Origin: Lucinisca nassula
Taxonomy: Eukaryota > Mollusca > Bivalvia > Lucinida > Lucinidae
Direction of reading: 5' to 3'
NCBI GenBank assembly: GCA_963580285.1
Contig: OY757011.1
Span: forward strand, 116,059,037 to 116,123,036
DNA length: 64,000 bases
Shown: in pieces, positions 42,975 to 52,879 of the stretch
Layout: every line of letters begins with the position of its first letter
Position numbering within the stretch: the first letter of the stretch is position 1
Translations under genes and position numbers: made by a program
The notes under the pieces: model-generated
The model's input: the letters and a program-made list of their open reading frames with translations, nothing else
What the model was told of the DNA's origin: nothing
Databases searched by the model: none

Positions 42975-43428
42975 ATCAATGTTTTAATATGTTTACTAAC
43001 AACGTTGTTAGTTTTGAACAACTGGCCCTGTTGTTCAAAACTAACAACGTCGTTAGTTAACGAATCGTTAAAACTTTGATCATTAAATATGGCAAATATA
43101 CCAAAATTTCCAATATTATACTTACTAGAACAGTTAACAATTTGACCACTAAAGAGCTCGTTAAGCTAACAATGCTTTGAACAACTGGACCCAGCTGTTC
43201 AAAACTAACAACATTGTTAGTTAACGTATCGTTAAAACTTTGATCATTAAATATGGCAAATATGCTAAAATTTTCGCTGAAAAAAATGCGGGTGCTTTGG
43301 CGGATTACATTTTTTCAGCAAAAATACCAAAATTTTCGATATTGCACTTACTAGAACAGTTAACAATTTGACCACTAACGAGCTTGTTAAGCTAACAATG
43401 CTTTGAACAACTGGACCCTGGCCCCTGA
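42975..43428. mobile_element. type G MITEs, one remnant and two copies in tandem
   Basis: 42975-43024 is an end remnant (ACAACGTTGTTAGTTTTGAA). 43024-43192 and 43190-43428 are two copies with TGTTCAAAACTAACAACG... and TTTGAACAACTGGACCC. The first lacks the GCTGAAAAAA hairpin, the second keeps it. Confidence 0.78.
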
Positions 43429-43461
43429 AAATTAATCAATACAATTCATTAATTAACTTAC

Positions 43462-43626
43462 TTGGTAGAAGTGAGACTAGCTCCGCTATTTCTTCCTCAA
43501 AGTTCAGTTCCAAAACTGTAGCTGAATCTTGGGCGCACTTTAAATTGGTTGCTGTAGAAAAGGTACCAGTGCTAGTATGCATTTTCAAACATGTCTGCCG
43601 ATGTGCCAACCAACCAGGTTCACAGA
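43462..43626 (-). CDS. first C-type lectin domain, N-terminal exon
   Basis: 165 bases, phase 1 at both ends; acceptor TTTTTAGCTTTAG|TC, donor CTACCAA|GTAAGTT. It encodes CEPGWLAHRQTCLKMHTST and then FSTATNLKCAQDSATVLELN and FEEEIAELVSLLP. C-x(2)-GW-x(6)-C is the long-form N-terminal loop of C-type lectins, followed by a helix with Cys and an E-rich second helix ending in L-x(2)-L. It joins 41222-41425 in frame. The preceding exon ends inside a PKD-like domain, so a short exon may be missing between 43626 and 46870. Confidence 0.88.
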
Positions 43627-43701
43627 CTAAAGCTAAAAATAGAGTGTGTAACACAGTTGAGGGAAAAAGCAATACAACAGAATGTCAATGATGGTAATTT
43701 T

Positions 43702-43934
43702 TTAACTCTTATCATGCTGTTCACAACAACCCCTATCTTTGAAAACAGTGTAGATCCAGATCAGATGGCTTCTTCGTCCAGATCAGATGGCTTCTGAAGA
43801 AGCCATCTGATCAGGATCTACACTTTTTGATATTAAGTTTATCGCTTTGTAAGAATAAATTACATCAAGTAATCTGATTGGTTCAAAGTCACAAACGGGT
43901 GGGGCTAAACTGAATATTCAGCAAGAAGGGTTAA
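43702..43934. mobile_element. type A TTAA element with part of the core doubled
   Basis: TTAACTCTTATCATGCTGTT to TTCAGCAAGAAGGGTTAA. One arm occurs twice (CCAGATCAGATGGCTTCTTC then GTCCAGATCAGATGGCTTCT), an early step of core duplication. It starts 75 bases upstream of the lectin exon acceptor in gene sense. Confidence 0.87.
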
Positions 43935-44131
43935 CATTCATTGAAGTATGGACAACATCTGGTAAGAGCTGACTGTCATGAGCTGACGAATCACGGACAA
44001 AATCCCCCTGACACAATACCCCCTTTTGTAAAGGCAGACAAATTCCCCCATCATTTGTTTAGGCTGAACAAAATCCCTCCCGGACAAAATCCCACCCCTC
44101 TGCTGTTTATAAAGGTCCACATGCACAATTA
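43935..44131. repeat. short GGACAAAATCCC-type degenerate repeat
   Basis: GGACAAAATCCCCCT, GCAGACAAATTCCCCC, TGAACAAAATCCCTCC and GGACAAAATCCCACC recur at about 35-50 base steps. Otherwise unassigned. Confidence 0.5.
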
Positions 44132-46049
44132 AACAAGAGGCCCATGGGCCACTATGCTCACCAGAGCTCAGCTGGGCACTGCCCAATGGCAGCCATTTAT
44201 TTTAACATGATATCATTTTAATCTACCAATTGAACCCCCAGGTCCAAATGAGCACCTATGTGGACTCGGTATCTGAAACATTAGGCCTTTTATGAAGTAG
44301 AGGGGATGGGGCATGGACCCAATGGAGCCCTGGTTGGTATCACTAAATGTGTCTTATCATAAGGAACAAGAATATATATGGTTTAGCAGTGGGGATCTGT
44401 AAGGCCTCTTAAGCGGTGGAGGGGTTGGGGCATGCCCTGTTGATCCCAGGAAAGCCCAAGATTGTTGTCCCTAAATGTGTCTTATCATAATGACCAAGTA
44501 TATATATGGTTTAGGGGTGGGAATCTGAACGGTTTCTGAGATTTTAGGCCCTTTTATGAAGTGGAAAGGATAGGAATGCGGACCCTGCTGCAGTAGGTGT
44601 GCTAATAATAAGGAACAAGAACATATATGATTATGGGGTGGGGATTTGAATGGTTTCTGAAATATAAAGCCTTTTATGAACTGGAAGGGCGGGGCACATT
44701 GCCTCAGCACAAAGAGACCCCCAGGTTGGTGTGATAGAACAAGTCTTATCATAAGGAACAAGTATATGGTTTAGGGGTGGGGATCTGAACTATTTCTGAG
44801 ATATATGGCTTTTAATGAAGTAAAGTGATGGTGCATGGACTGGGCATGCCCCAGGGACTCCCAAGCTGGTGTCACTGAATGCTTCTTATCATAAGGAAGA
44901 TGAATATATATGGTTTAGGGTGTGGCTAAGAACAGTTTCTGAGATATAAGGCCTTTTGTGAAGTGGAGGGGTGGGGCAAGGCCCCAGGAGACTCTCAGGT
45001 TGGTGACAATGAATGTGTCTTATCATAAGGAACAAGAATATATATGGTTTAGGGGTAGCCATCTGTAGGGTTTCCGAGATATTGTGAGATTATGAAATGG
45101 AGGGAGTGGGGCATGGCCCCAGCACATCCCTGGGGACCCCCAGGTTGGTGTCACTGAATGCGTCTTATCATAATGACAAGAATATATATGGTGTAGGGGT
45201 GAGGATCTGAAAGTTTCTGAGATATATGGCCTTTTGTGAAGTGAAGGGGTGGGGCAAGGCCCTGGCACATCCCTGAGGACCCCCAGGTTGGTGTCAATGA
45301 ATGTGTCTTATCATAAGGATCAAGAATATATATATGGTTTAGGGGCAGGGATCTGTAAGGTTTCAGAGATATTGGGCCTTTTATGAAATGGAGGGGGACT
45401 CCCAGGTTGATGTCATTGAATGGGTCTTATCATAAGGAACAGGAATATATATGGTTTAGGGGTGGGGATCTGAATGGTTTCCAAGATATTGGGCCTTTTA
45501 TTAAGTGGAGGGGGTGGGGCATGGCCTAGGCCCATCCCTGAGGACCCCCAGGTTGGTGTCACTGAATGCGTCTTATCAATAGGAACAAGAATATATATGG
45601 TTTAGGGGCCGGGATCTGAATGGTTTCTGTGATATATGGTCTTTTATAAAGTGGAGGGGGTGGGGCATAGCCCCGGTACAACCTGGGGGACCCTCAGGTT
45701 GGCATAAAAGCATATAGCTGAGAGAAGTTTACTCAAGAAACATTTCAATAAAAGTTTTGTCAAAATTAGAAAATATCTGCAATGACTTGGCAGTAAATGC
45801 CATTTTTCCCCATTATAAGTCTATGGAAACCCTAAGTTGCCATAGCAACCAAACTAATGAGCCGATTTTCATAAAAAACATAAACTTTCAATCCCCCAGC
45901 CCAAGGATGCTACAAATAAAATTTAGGCCCAATCGGCCCAGTGGGTTCAGGGGAGAAGATGTTTAAAAGTGTTGACATCACATGACGACAACAGACAACT
46001 GCCTATCCTATAAGCTCCCCCGGAGCCTTCGGCTCTGGTGAGCTAAAAA
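44132..46049 (+). mobile_element. pearl-like element P2b with about 145-bp tandem array
   Basis: AACAAGAGGCCCATGGGCCA start and GGAGCCTTCGGCTCTGGTGA + GCTAAAAAT end, the same as P2a. About ten units with TCTTATCATAAGGAACAAG and TATATATGGTTTAGGGGTG. The post-array part (45710-45960) is colinear with P2a but lacks the nested SINE. Confidence 0.85.
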
Positions 46050-46218
46050 TAAATCTTTATATACATGTACATGTGTCGTTTTGAAAACTGCCGATTCCAA
46101 ATCAGATTTGGTGCAATACTATCATAGCTATATTGGTGCTCATCGAGAAATTATTGTAACAAGCAGGTAGTATTGAGCAAGTTCAACAGGTGACAAAATA
46201 CAGAACATTGAAACCATT
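46050..46218. other. intron, nothing recognised
   Basis: No repeat ends, no exon signals beyond chance. Confidence 0.5.
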
Positions 46219-46431
46219 TTAACTCTAATCCTGGTGTTCACGACAACCCCTGTCTTTGCAAATAGTGTAGATCCAGATCAGATGGCTTCTGAAGAAGCCA
46301 TCTGATCAGGATATTCACAGTTTGGCATTCAGTTTATGAATTTGTAGGCATAAATTACATCAAGTAATCTGATTGGTTCAAAGTCAGAAATGGGTGTGGC
46401 TAAACTGAATATTCAGCAAGAGAAGGATTAA
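46219..46431. mobile_element. type A TTAA element
   Basis: TTAACTCTAATCCTGGTGTT to CAGCAAGAGAAGGATTAA; core palindrome intact, ends worn. Confidence 0.85.
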
Positions 46432-46522
46432 CAATGAATAAGGACATTGCAAATGAAACAAACATGGCAAGAGATTGAAGTCATTGGACTTAATAATGCA
46501 TGTTCAATCATGATGATCACCT

Positions 46523-46735
46523 TTAACCCTTATCTTGCTGTTCACAACAACCCATATCTTTGCAAACAGTGTAGATCCAGATCAGATGGCTTCTGAAGAA
46601 GCCATCTGATCAGGACCTACACTGTTTGGCATTCAGTTAATGAATTTGTAACAATAAATTACATCAAGTAATTTGATTGGTTGATAGACAGAAATGGGTG
46701 TGGCTTAAATGAATATTCAACAAGATGAGGGTTAA
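46523..46735. mobile_element. type A TTAA element
   Basis: TTAACCCTTATCTTGCTGTT to CAACAAGATGAGGGTTAA; core palindrome intact. It lies close downstream of the WSC/PKD exon in gene sense. Confidence 0.88.
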
Positions 46736-46869
46736 TTTACATTACAAATTTGATAAAGTAATCACAGTACTCAGCCCTTACTGACAACATTGGATATGTC
46801 CAGAATCAAAGCTGGAAAAGTCCATTTCAAAAACTCAGGGATGAAAGGATTGGCAATACATGTACTTAC

Positions 46870-47550
46870 TGTAAATGATATTGTTTTTACTGTCTTTTCT
46901 ACTCCATCTGTACTCAAAGTCGTAGCCTTGGAAAAACGTTGCTGTGATATCCGTCATACTCTTTGCAACATTTGCTTTCTGGTACCCAGTGATCCACATA
47001 GTTAGGTTGACACTGGGAACGTGTACAATGACAGGAATCTTAGCTTCATGACAGACACCAACAGATTTGACACAAGCACTAACTGACACAGTAAATTTAC
47101 CACTGTGTGTATATGTGTGGTAATACATTGACGAACTGGCATCCACGGTTTCTTCGGATTCTGTGTCTCCAAATTTCCATTTAATCTGGTCAATTGTAGG
47201 TAGTGAAGTGGTGGCATCAAACCTGTTTGCCACCCCTGCCGTGAGCCAAGGGACCGCTTTTAACTTTAATCCTGACGTAACAAGCTGTATGTCTGATGCA
47301 GGAAGGTAAGATTTTGTTGTACCACAGCTGGTAGAGCCTGAGGAGTATGGACAGCACCCTGTAATTGTGGACCCAGTTGTACTTCCACACAGACAGTAGC
47401 TATCTTTCAAAGTTATGTGCCATTGATTCTGAGAGAAGCAATGCTCCTTGCACTTGTCCAAGTTCATTCCTGTCTTTAGTTCTGAGAATTCAACCGGTTT
47501 GTTATCGCCGTCAGTTTCATCCAGGTAGCAGGAGTAGAAGCTGGATGCTC
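46870..47550 (-). CDS. WSC domain and PKD domain exon
   Basis: 681 bases, phase 1 at both ends; acceptor ATTTTGTTTCCAG|GA, donor TTTACA|GTAAGTACA. Exon residues 4-90 are a WSC domain: SFYSCYLDE, MNLDKCKEHC, SYCLCG, GCC and SC give the usual eight cysteines (residues 8, 34, 38, 53, 55, 66, 67, 76). Residues 92-170 are a PKD domain with IKWKFGDTES and HSGKFTVSVSACV. A second beta domain starts at about 172 (VNLTMWITGYQK...FEYRWSRKDS) and is cut off at the exon end. WSC then PKD before a lectin domain is the order in polycystin-1. A possible 30-base exon at 46782-46811 (TTTTCCAG|CT ... GTCA|GTAAGG, phase 1-1) could extend the second domain, but the intron would be only 58 bases and I do not list it as real. 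Confidence 0.93.
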
Positions 47551-47563
47551 CTGGAAACAAAAT

Positions 47564-47954
47564 TACAGTAAAACCTGTCTTAGTGGCCACCTCTATTAAC
47601 CCTTGTCCTGCTGAATATTCATATATGCCACACCCACTACCAATTATCAACCAATCAGATTTCTTGATGCAAATTATTGCAACAAATTCACAATCTGGAT
47701 GGCAAACAATGTAGATCCTGATCAGATGGCTTCGTCAGAAGCCATCTGATCTGGATCTACATTGTTTCAAAGATAAGGCATATCCGGGATTAGCAGGACA
47801 AGGGTTAAGCAAGCAACCTGTCTTAAGCAAGCAGGCATTCAGTTCCCGGAAAAGGAAAATGCATTAAAATTCACCTGTGTTAAACAAGCACCTGTCTTAA
47901 GCAAGCACTTTTTGAATATCTCATAGGTGCTTGCTTAACACAGGTTGGACTGTA
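47564..47954. mobile_element. type K mariner-like element split by a type A element
   Basis: TACAGTAAAACCTGTCTTAG at the left, AACACAGGTTGGACTGTA at the right. An inner stem has AAGCACCTGTCTTAAGCAAG and CTTGCTTAACACAGG. Its left end is 13 bases from the WSC exon acceptor, so the TIR (read in gene sense as GACAGGTTTTACTGTA) forms part of the acceptor's upstream region. Confidence 0.75.
47596..47808. mobile_element. type A TTAA element inside the type K element
   Basis: TTAACCCTTGTCCTGCTGAA to TAGCAGGACAAGGGTTAA; core GATGGCTTCGTCAGAAGCCATC. Confidence 0.9.
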
Positions 47955-47981
47955 CATAAAAATCCTAAAAATTTGGATGCC

Positions 47982-48207
47982 TTAACCCTTTTTGTACCAA
48001 ATGGAATCCTCCTCTTTATATATAGCAGGAGTCCATTTCAAAATTTAGGGGTGTCAGGTTGTGTTTTCTTCAAAATTGAATAGGAAAATGTCTGAACTTT
48101 TTGCAAACAGTGTAGGCCCTGATCAGACGCCTCGTTCTGCGGCTTCTGATCTGGGCCTGCACTGTTTGCCAGGGTACCCGTTTTGGGGTTTCTGGTACTA
48201 AATGGAT
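47982..48207. mobile_element. type B TTAA element, right end changed
   Basis: TTAACCCTTTTTGTACCAAA to TTTCTGGTACTAAATGGATT. Core AGTGTAGGCCCTGATCAGAC...GGGCCTGCACTGTTTGCC. Confidence 0.8.
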
Positions 48208-48211
48208 TTGC

Positions 48212-48372
48212 TGTAATTCTCCTAAAATTTTAACAAATTTGTTTTATGATCCAGGAAGGAAGCCAGATGGTGCAGATGGAATGGCAAACAATGCAGACCC
48301 TGATCAGACTGCACCTTCACTAGGTCTCCACTGTTTGGTCAGGCCTATCCATCCAAATAATTAGGACCATTA
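48212..48372. mobile_element. type D element (no TTAA seen)
   Basis: TGTAATTCTCCTAAAATTTT, AACAAATTTGTTTTATGATC, GCAAACAATGCAGACCCTGA...TCCACTGTTTGG, AGGCCTATCC and TTAGGACCATTATG. Relatives at 52880-53085 (reverse), 61225-61425 and 62185-62385. Confidence 0.65.
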
Positions 48373-48412
48373 TGGTAGAAACAAAAATTCAGACTGTAAT
48401 GATCCTTAGTAT

Positions 48413-48675
48413 TGGGATAGATATCTGGCCTCTCCCATCGGGGCTTGGAGAAATGGATTGGGCTGAACGATGTTTCCATGCAGGGCTCAAACCATTTGAA
48501 CATGAGTACTGGTAAACCGCTTAGAGGATCTAAGCCTGCACAGGCAAAGTGGTGGGAGTCTATATCTCTATTGGTTTCATTGGGTGGCAGGTATTGAGAT
48601 GTCATAGAATTGCAAGCAATGTCTCCAAAATGTGACCAAAATAGTGTTGACAGGAATGTTAAACATCTAACCAAC
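48413..48675 (+). mobile_element. SINE (T family), plus, diverged
   Basis: GGGGCTTGGAGAAATGGATT, GGTAAACCGCTTAGAGGATC, ATTGGTTTCATTGGG and GTTGACAGGAATGTTAAACA match the T family with a deletion in the GTGGGACTTTT region. Confidence 0.7.
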
Positions 48676-48727
48676 AGGCCTCATACTGACCAAACTTTTC
48701 AATGCCTGAAAGGCCCAACTTTGCAGC

Positions 48728-49030
48728 CTCAACCCTTATCATGCCCGATACGACAACCATTACCTTTGCAAACAATGAAGATCCAGATCAGATGGCTTCT
48801 AAAGGGAAAAATCAAAATCAAAAAGCCCGAATTCAAGAAAAAATCAAGCTCTAAAAGCCTGAAATCCTGCAAATGCCTGAAAAATATGAGGCCTGAACCA
48901 AATGAGCAGTCTGATCATGGTCTACACTGTTTGCCATTGTCTGCACCTTTTGTTCTCCTTGCTGGAGAGGGAAACAAATTTGTGAAAATAAAAGTTCTCA
49001 AGGTGTCCGAACTCTTAGGATTGTTGACTA
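48728..49030. mobile_element. chimera: type A left half and type D right half
   Basis: AACCCTTATCATGCCCGATA...GCAAACAATGAAGATCCAGA + TCAGATGGCTTCT is type A. After about 100 unrelated bases, GAGCAGTCTGATCATGGTCT + ACACTGTTTGCC, TGCTGGAGAGGGAAACAAATTT and TCTCAAGGTGTC follow type D (reversed). Confidence 0.6.
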
Positions 49031-49293
49031 TAAAAACACATATTCTTGCATAAAATCCCATAAATATATAGCTGTTTGTAGCTTTTTTTTGAATAGACTA
49101 GACAACAATACCCATGTTCAAATCATGAAATTCATTAATTTTATTGTTTGAACATGGGTTTTGAACTTTGATATCACCAAATGGGCTTTGTTTTATTTAG
49201 GTAACCTTGAGGGATGTAATGTTGTCAATCTGAACATAGCATTTTAAAATTTTATGGCGACGTCAGAACATCATTGCATAACTTACATCATTG
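49031..49293. other. intron with a small inverted repeat
   Basis: ACCCATGTTCAAATCATGAA... and TTGTTTGAACATGGGT (49112-49160) pair around AAATTCATTAATTTT. Otherwise unassigned. Confidence 0.5.
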
Positions 49294-49506
49294 TTAACCC
49301 TTATCTTGCTGTTCACGACAACCCTTTTCTTTGCAAACAGTGTAGATCCAGATCAGATGGCTTCTGAAGAAGCCATCTGATCAGGATCTACACTGTTTGA
49401 CATTCAGTTTATGAATTTGTAGGAAAAAATTACATCAAGTTATCTGATTGGTTCAAAGTCAGAAATGGGTGTGGCTAAAATGAATATTCAGCAAGATAAG
49501 GGTTAA
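49294..49506. mobile_element. type A TTAA element
   Basis: TTAACCCTTATCTTGCTGTT to CAGCAAGATAAGGGTTAA with intact core. Confidence 0.92.
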
Positions 49507-49639
49507 CAATGTTCTGATTTAGCTGCTATGTTGGTTTTAATATCACATTTAAAGAGTTCATATGGAGTTTTGGGGCATATTGCATTAACTTTGCTGTGTC
49601 CCTCGAACGATATTTTAAAACTCCGCCTAGAGGCCTTGT

Positions 49640-51670
49640 GTCCAACAGTTTTCTCGGGATCCTGCAAATGTTAATGCATGAAAAACCAAGGGTGATCCCT
49701 ATAATATTACACAATGTATATGAGATTTATATGAACACATTGAACAGTCAGGGCTTCTACCAGAAAGCCAGTGTGGGTTCAGAAAAGACAAAGGAACAAT
49801 TGACATGACCTTCACAGCAAGGATGCCAGGAACAGAACATGGACCTATACATGACCTTTGCCGACCTTACCAAAGCTTTTGACACAGTCAATTGTGAGGT
49901 TCTTTGGAAAATCATGGTGAAGTTTGGATGTCCATCCAAGTTCACAGCAATTGTTAGGCAGTGCCAAGATGGTATGCTTGCACTGGTCCAAACTGATGGT
50001 GAATTTTCGGATCCATTCCTTGTGACAAATTAAGGTGTAACTATACCAAATTTAGTGACACAGAGGCCTTTCAGATATTTAATCTTCATCAGTGTGTCTC
50101 AACTCCAAAGTTTTGAAACCGAAACGGATGATGGATAAGACCCGGCAAACACAACACACCCCCTCCGAGCAAACACTGACCGACGTAGCTCGTGAGACAG
50201 CTCAACTGGAGGCATCAGACAAGAGACGCCTACCCTAGGACTTATGATGGACAAGACCCGACAAACACAGCACATCCCCCTCCGAGCACACACCGACTGA
50301 CGTAGCTCATGAGAGAGGTCAGCTGGAGGCATCAGGCAAGAGACGCCTACCCCAGGACTTATGGGCGTCCCCCACCGAGCCAACATCAGCAAACATGGCC
50401 CACACTCCACGGAAGTCCCAGGCATCAAGAAGGAGATTCCAAAGTAGTGAGAATTTAAAATATAACAAAAAGGAGCAACCAAATCAGTTAAGATATATGT
50501 CTCACCTGACAAGTCAGTCTTAGTTTTAGAAAAACAGAGTCAACGAGAATGTGTGCCAGCCCCAACACTGTTCAGCATGATGTTCTCTGCCATGCTCACA
50601 GATGCATTCCAGCATGGTGACAATGGTATACCTATTAGGTATTGCTTTGATGTGTAGCTTTTCAATCTCAGATGGTTGCAAGCCAAATCCAAGGTGCAGG
50701 CAGAGGTGCTAGAAACTGATGAGTTCCTCTTTGCTTATGACATGACAAAAGGTGATCCCACAGAAGAGAAGATGCAAAAAGATATAGATCAAGTATCTGA
50801 CTCCTGTGATAGCTATGCCCTCACAATAAGCATTAAAAGACTGAGGTAGTCTATCAGCCAGCACCTGGAAAGCCTTACAAAGAGCCCACCATCATAGTGA
50901 AATGTCCCTGGTAGACAAGTTCACCTACCTTGGGAGCACACTGTCAAGAGTCATTCACATTAATGATGTATATAGTCAATGCCAGGATTGCAAAAGCTAG
51001 TGCTGCATTTGGCCGACTTCGTGGTAGTGTTTGGGACCAAAAAGGAATCAGGCTTGACCCAAGACTGAAAGTCTACAGAGCTGTGGTGCTGCCAATACCA
51101 TTGTATGCATGTGAAACATGGACAGTTTACCAACGACACACAAAAACCGAATCACTTCAACACAAGCTGTCTTAGAAAACTCTTAAAGATTAAGTGGCTA
51201 GACAGGATTCCAGACAAGGAAGCCCCGTAAAGGGCAGGGATGCAAAGTGTAAACACTCTTCTGAAACTGGCACAGTTAAGATGGAGAGGCCGTGTTACTC
51301 AGATGCCAATGAAAATTCTCTATGGAGAGCTAGAAATGGGCAAATGCTCCCATGGTGGTCAGAGGAAGCCCTACAAGGACACCCTCAAAGTCTCTCTTAA
51401 GGACTTCAAAATACCAACAGAATCCTGGGAACAAATTGCACAGGACAGAGCAACGTGGTGAGGCCTCATCAAAAGAGGTGCTAGTGAATATGAGGCAAAA
51501 AGAATCAGTGAAGCTGAGCAGACACGGGCACAGCACAAAGCCAGTGCTGAGGTATCACCAACAGAGCTGTCTTCCTCTAACTCTGTTGCTCTATCTGCAA
51601 CAGACAGTTCAGAGCTAGAACTGGTCTCATCAGCCACCTTAGAACACACAAAAAGTAACATTTCACAAAT
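49640..51670 (+). pseudogene. non-LTR retrotransposon (LINE) remnant, reverse transcriptase region
   Basis: Plus strand, opposite to the host gene. Recognisable blocks in changing frames: LPESQCGFRKDKGTIDMTF (near 49755), TFADLTKAFDTV (49855-49890), the fingers/palm strand QTDGEFSDPFLVTN (about 49990), a block equivalent to LAPTLFSMMFSAMLTDAFQH (near 50555), then AFGRLRGSVWD, VYRAVVLPIPLYACETWTVY and LRWRGRVTQMPMKILYGEL, IPTESWEQIAQDRATW in the C-terminal part. The YADD box has decayed to FAYD (50730-50741). At least four frameshifts or stops and one 490-base insertion (50039-50530) make it dead. The endonuclease part is missing, so it is also 5'-truncated. Confidence 0.88.
50039..50530. mobile_element. 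insertion inside the LINE with a doubled 116-bp unit
   Basis: Coding similarity to the LINE stops after FLVTN-x-GV and resumes at GAGAATGTGTGCCAGCCCCA. Between them, 50138-50253 and 50254-50369 are about 85-90% alike (GACGTAGCTCRTGAGA, CTGGAGGCATCAG.CAAGAGA, CGCCTACCC.AGGACTTATG). A third partial unit may follow (CATGGCCCACACTCC). It keeps a 137-codon open frame on the minus strand, but that frame simply repeats with the unit. Confidence 0.65.
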
Positions 51671-51780
51671 GTGATTAAGACTGGTCACTGTCAGAAATGA
51701 CAGACAAACTATTATGGGCTGACCAAAGAAAACACATATAGAAATTCTTATATATAGACGATTTTTTGTCTCAGTGGTCT

Positions 51781-52016
51781 TTAACCCTTTTGGTACCAAA
51801 TGGAATCTTCCTCCTTGTATATAGCAGGAGTCCATTTCAAAATTTAGGGGTGTCAGGTTGTGTTTTCTTCAAAACTGATCAGGAAAATCATCACCAGGCT
51901 GAACTTTTTGTAAACAGTGTAGGCCCTGATCAGATGTCACATTCTGTGGCGTCTGATCTGGGCCTGCACTGTTTTCCAAGGTACCCGTTTTGGGATTTAT
52001 GGTACCAAATGGGTTA
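51781..52016. mobile_element. type B TTAA element
   Basis: TTAACCCTTTTGGTACCAAA to GGTACCAAATGGGTTAA; core GATCAGATGTCACATTCTGT...GGCGTCTGATC. Confidence 0.9.
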
Positions 52017-52320
52017 AGACACTTTTGAACAGTCCCAAAGATAGCCTCAAAATCATACAATAACACACCCGTGCATTTTTTCACATCTCCAAAATGGCTA
52101 CTTTTTTATGAAAATCCATGATATTTTTTCTTATCTAGACTCCAAATATAGGTTGTAGGTGCTCGTTAGAACAGTCTTGATGAGGCAGTTCTAACTGGTA
52201 CCTACAACCATGTCTTGGGCCAGAAATAAGAAAAATAATGTATATCCCAGTAAACCCCAGTTTTCTGTATATAAAGTAAGGTTTGGGGGTTGTTCATTTC
52301 ATGGACTTGTTCACGTGATG
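52017..52320. mobile_element. type K scrap followed by an H2 element
   Basis: GACACTTTTGAACAGTCCCA (type K inner arm) at 52018. H2 from 52053: CAATAACACACCCGTGC, AAAATGGCTACTTTTTTATG, a decayed hairpin, TTTTCTGTATATAAAGTAAG, ending CATGGACTTGTTCACGTGATG. Confidence 0.7.
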
Positions 52321-52607
52321 GTTTGGTAATCTTTAGAACTTGTCACCAGTTAGATATCATGAACCTGGGCTGGAAAATTCCACACATTCACTTGCCATGA
52401 TGAGTAAAATTTTGAAGGACGAGTAAAATTTATGTCAAGTTCCTAAGAAATCAGAACCTGTCAATTTCTACAAACCCTTAGTCATGCAGGACATTTAGTA
52501 AAATTTTGAAGAATTTTCCAGCCCTAAGAACTGAAATGTACATATTGTCTCATCACAAAAATTTGCATGTAATTCCAGATAGGAGGACGAGTCTGAAATA
52601 TACTTAC
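52321..52607. other. intron next to the exon, nothing recognised
   Basis: AGTAAAATTTTGAAGGACGA / AGTAAAATTTTGAAGAATTT are a weak repeat 100 bases apart. No other signal. Confidence 0.5.
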
Positions 52608-52724
52608 GACATTCATTTGGATTTTGAATGTTATGCTTCCTACAAAACTGTAATTGTAAAGGAGGCACACTGTTAGCTCGCTTTTCTCGGTGTTGCTGAG
52701 ATGTTAGTAAGAGGTTATCAGCTT
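52608..52724 (-). CDS. polycystin-1-like gene, basic linker exon before WSC
   Basis: 117 bases, phase 1 at both ends; acceptor TTTTCTCTACTAATCTCGTAG|AA, donor GAATGTC|GTAAGTAT. After the split codon it encodes ADNLLLTSQQHREKRANSV.. and ends QNPNEC with the next split codon. HREKR-A is a match to the basic R-x-K/R-R rule for furin-type cleavage. Two cysteines. No domain family recognised. It leads into the WSC exon. Confidence 0.65.
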
Positions 52725-52879
52725 CTACGAGATTAGTAGAGAAAAGCACAACATTTAGTGTAAACAACAATCAAATTGTGTAAAAGAATTGTTTAGTGTA
52801 AATAAACAAATAAACCAAATCTAGGTGAACACAGGCATTAACCCAAAAATGCTTAGCTTTCAAAAAATGATCCATAAAT

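Noticed and set aside
46782..46811. 30-base phase 1-1 exon candidate just after the WSC/PKD exon
   Set aside because: Good sites, but the intron would be only 58 bases and the peptide does not complete the cut-off domain in an obvious way.
50099..50512. 137-codon open frame on the minus strand
   Set aside because: It lies in the insertion within the LINE and repeats with the 116-bp unit; no start context or known domain.
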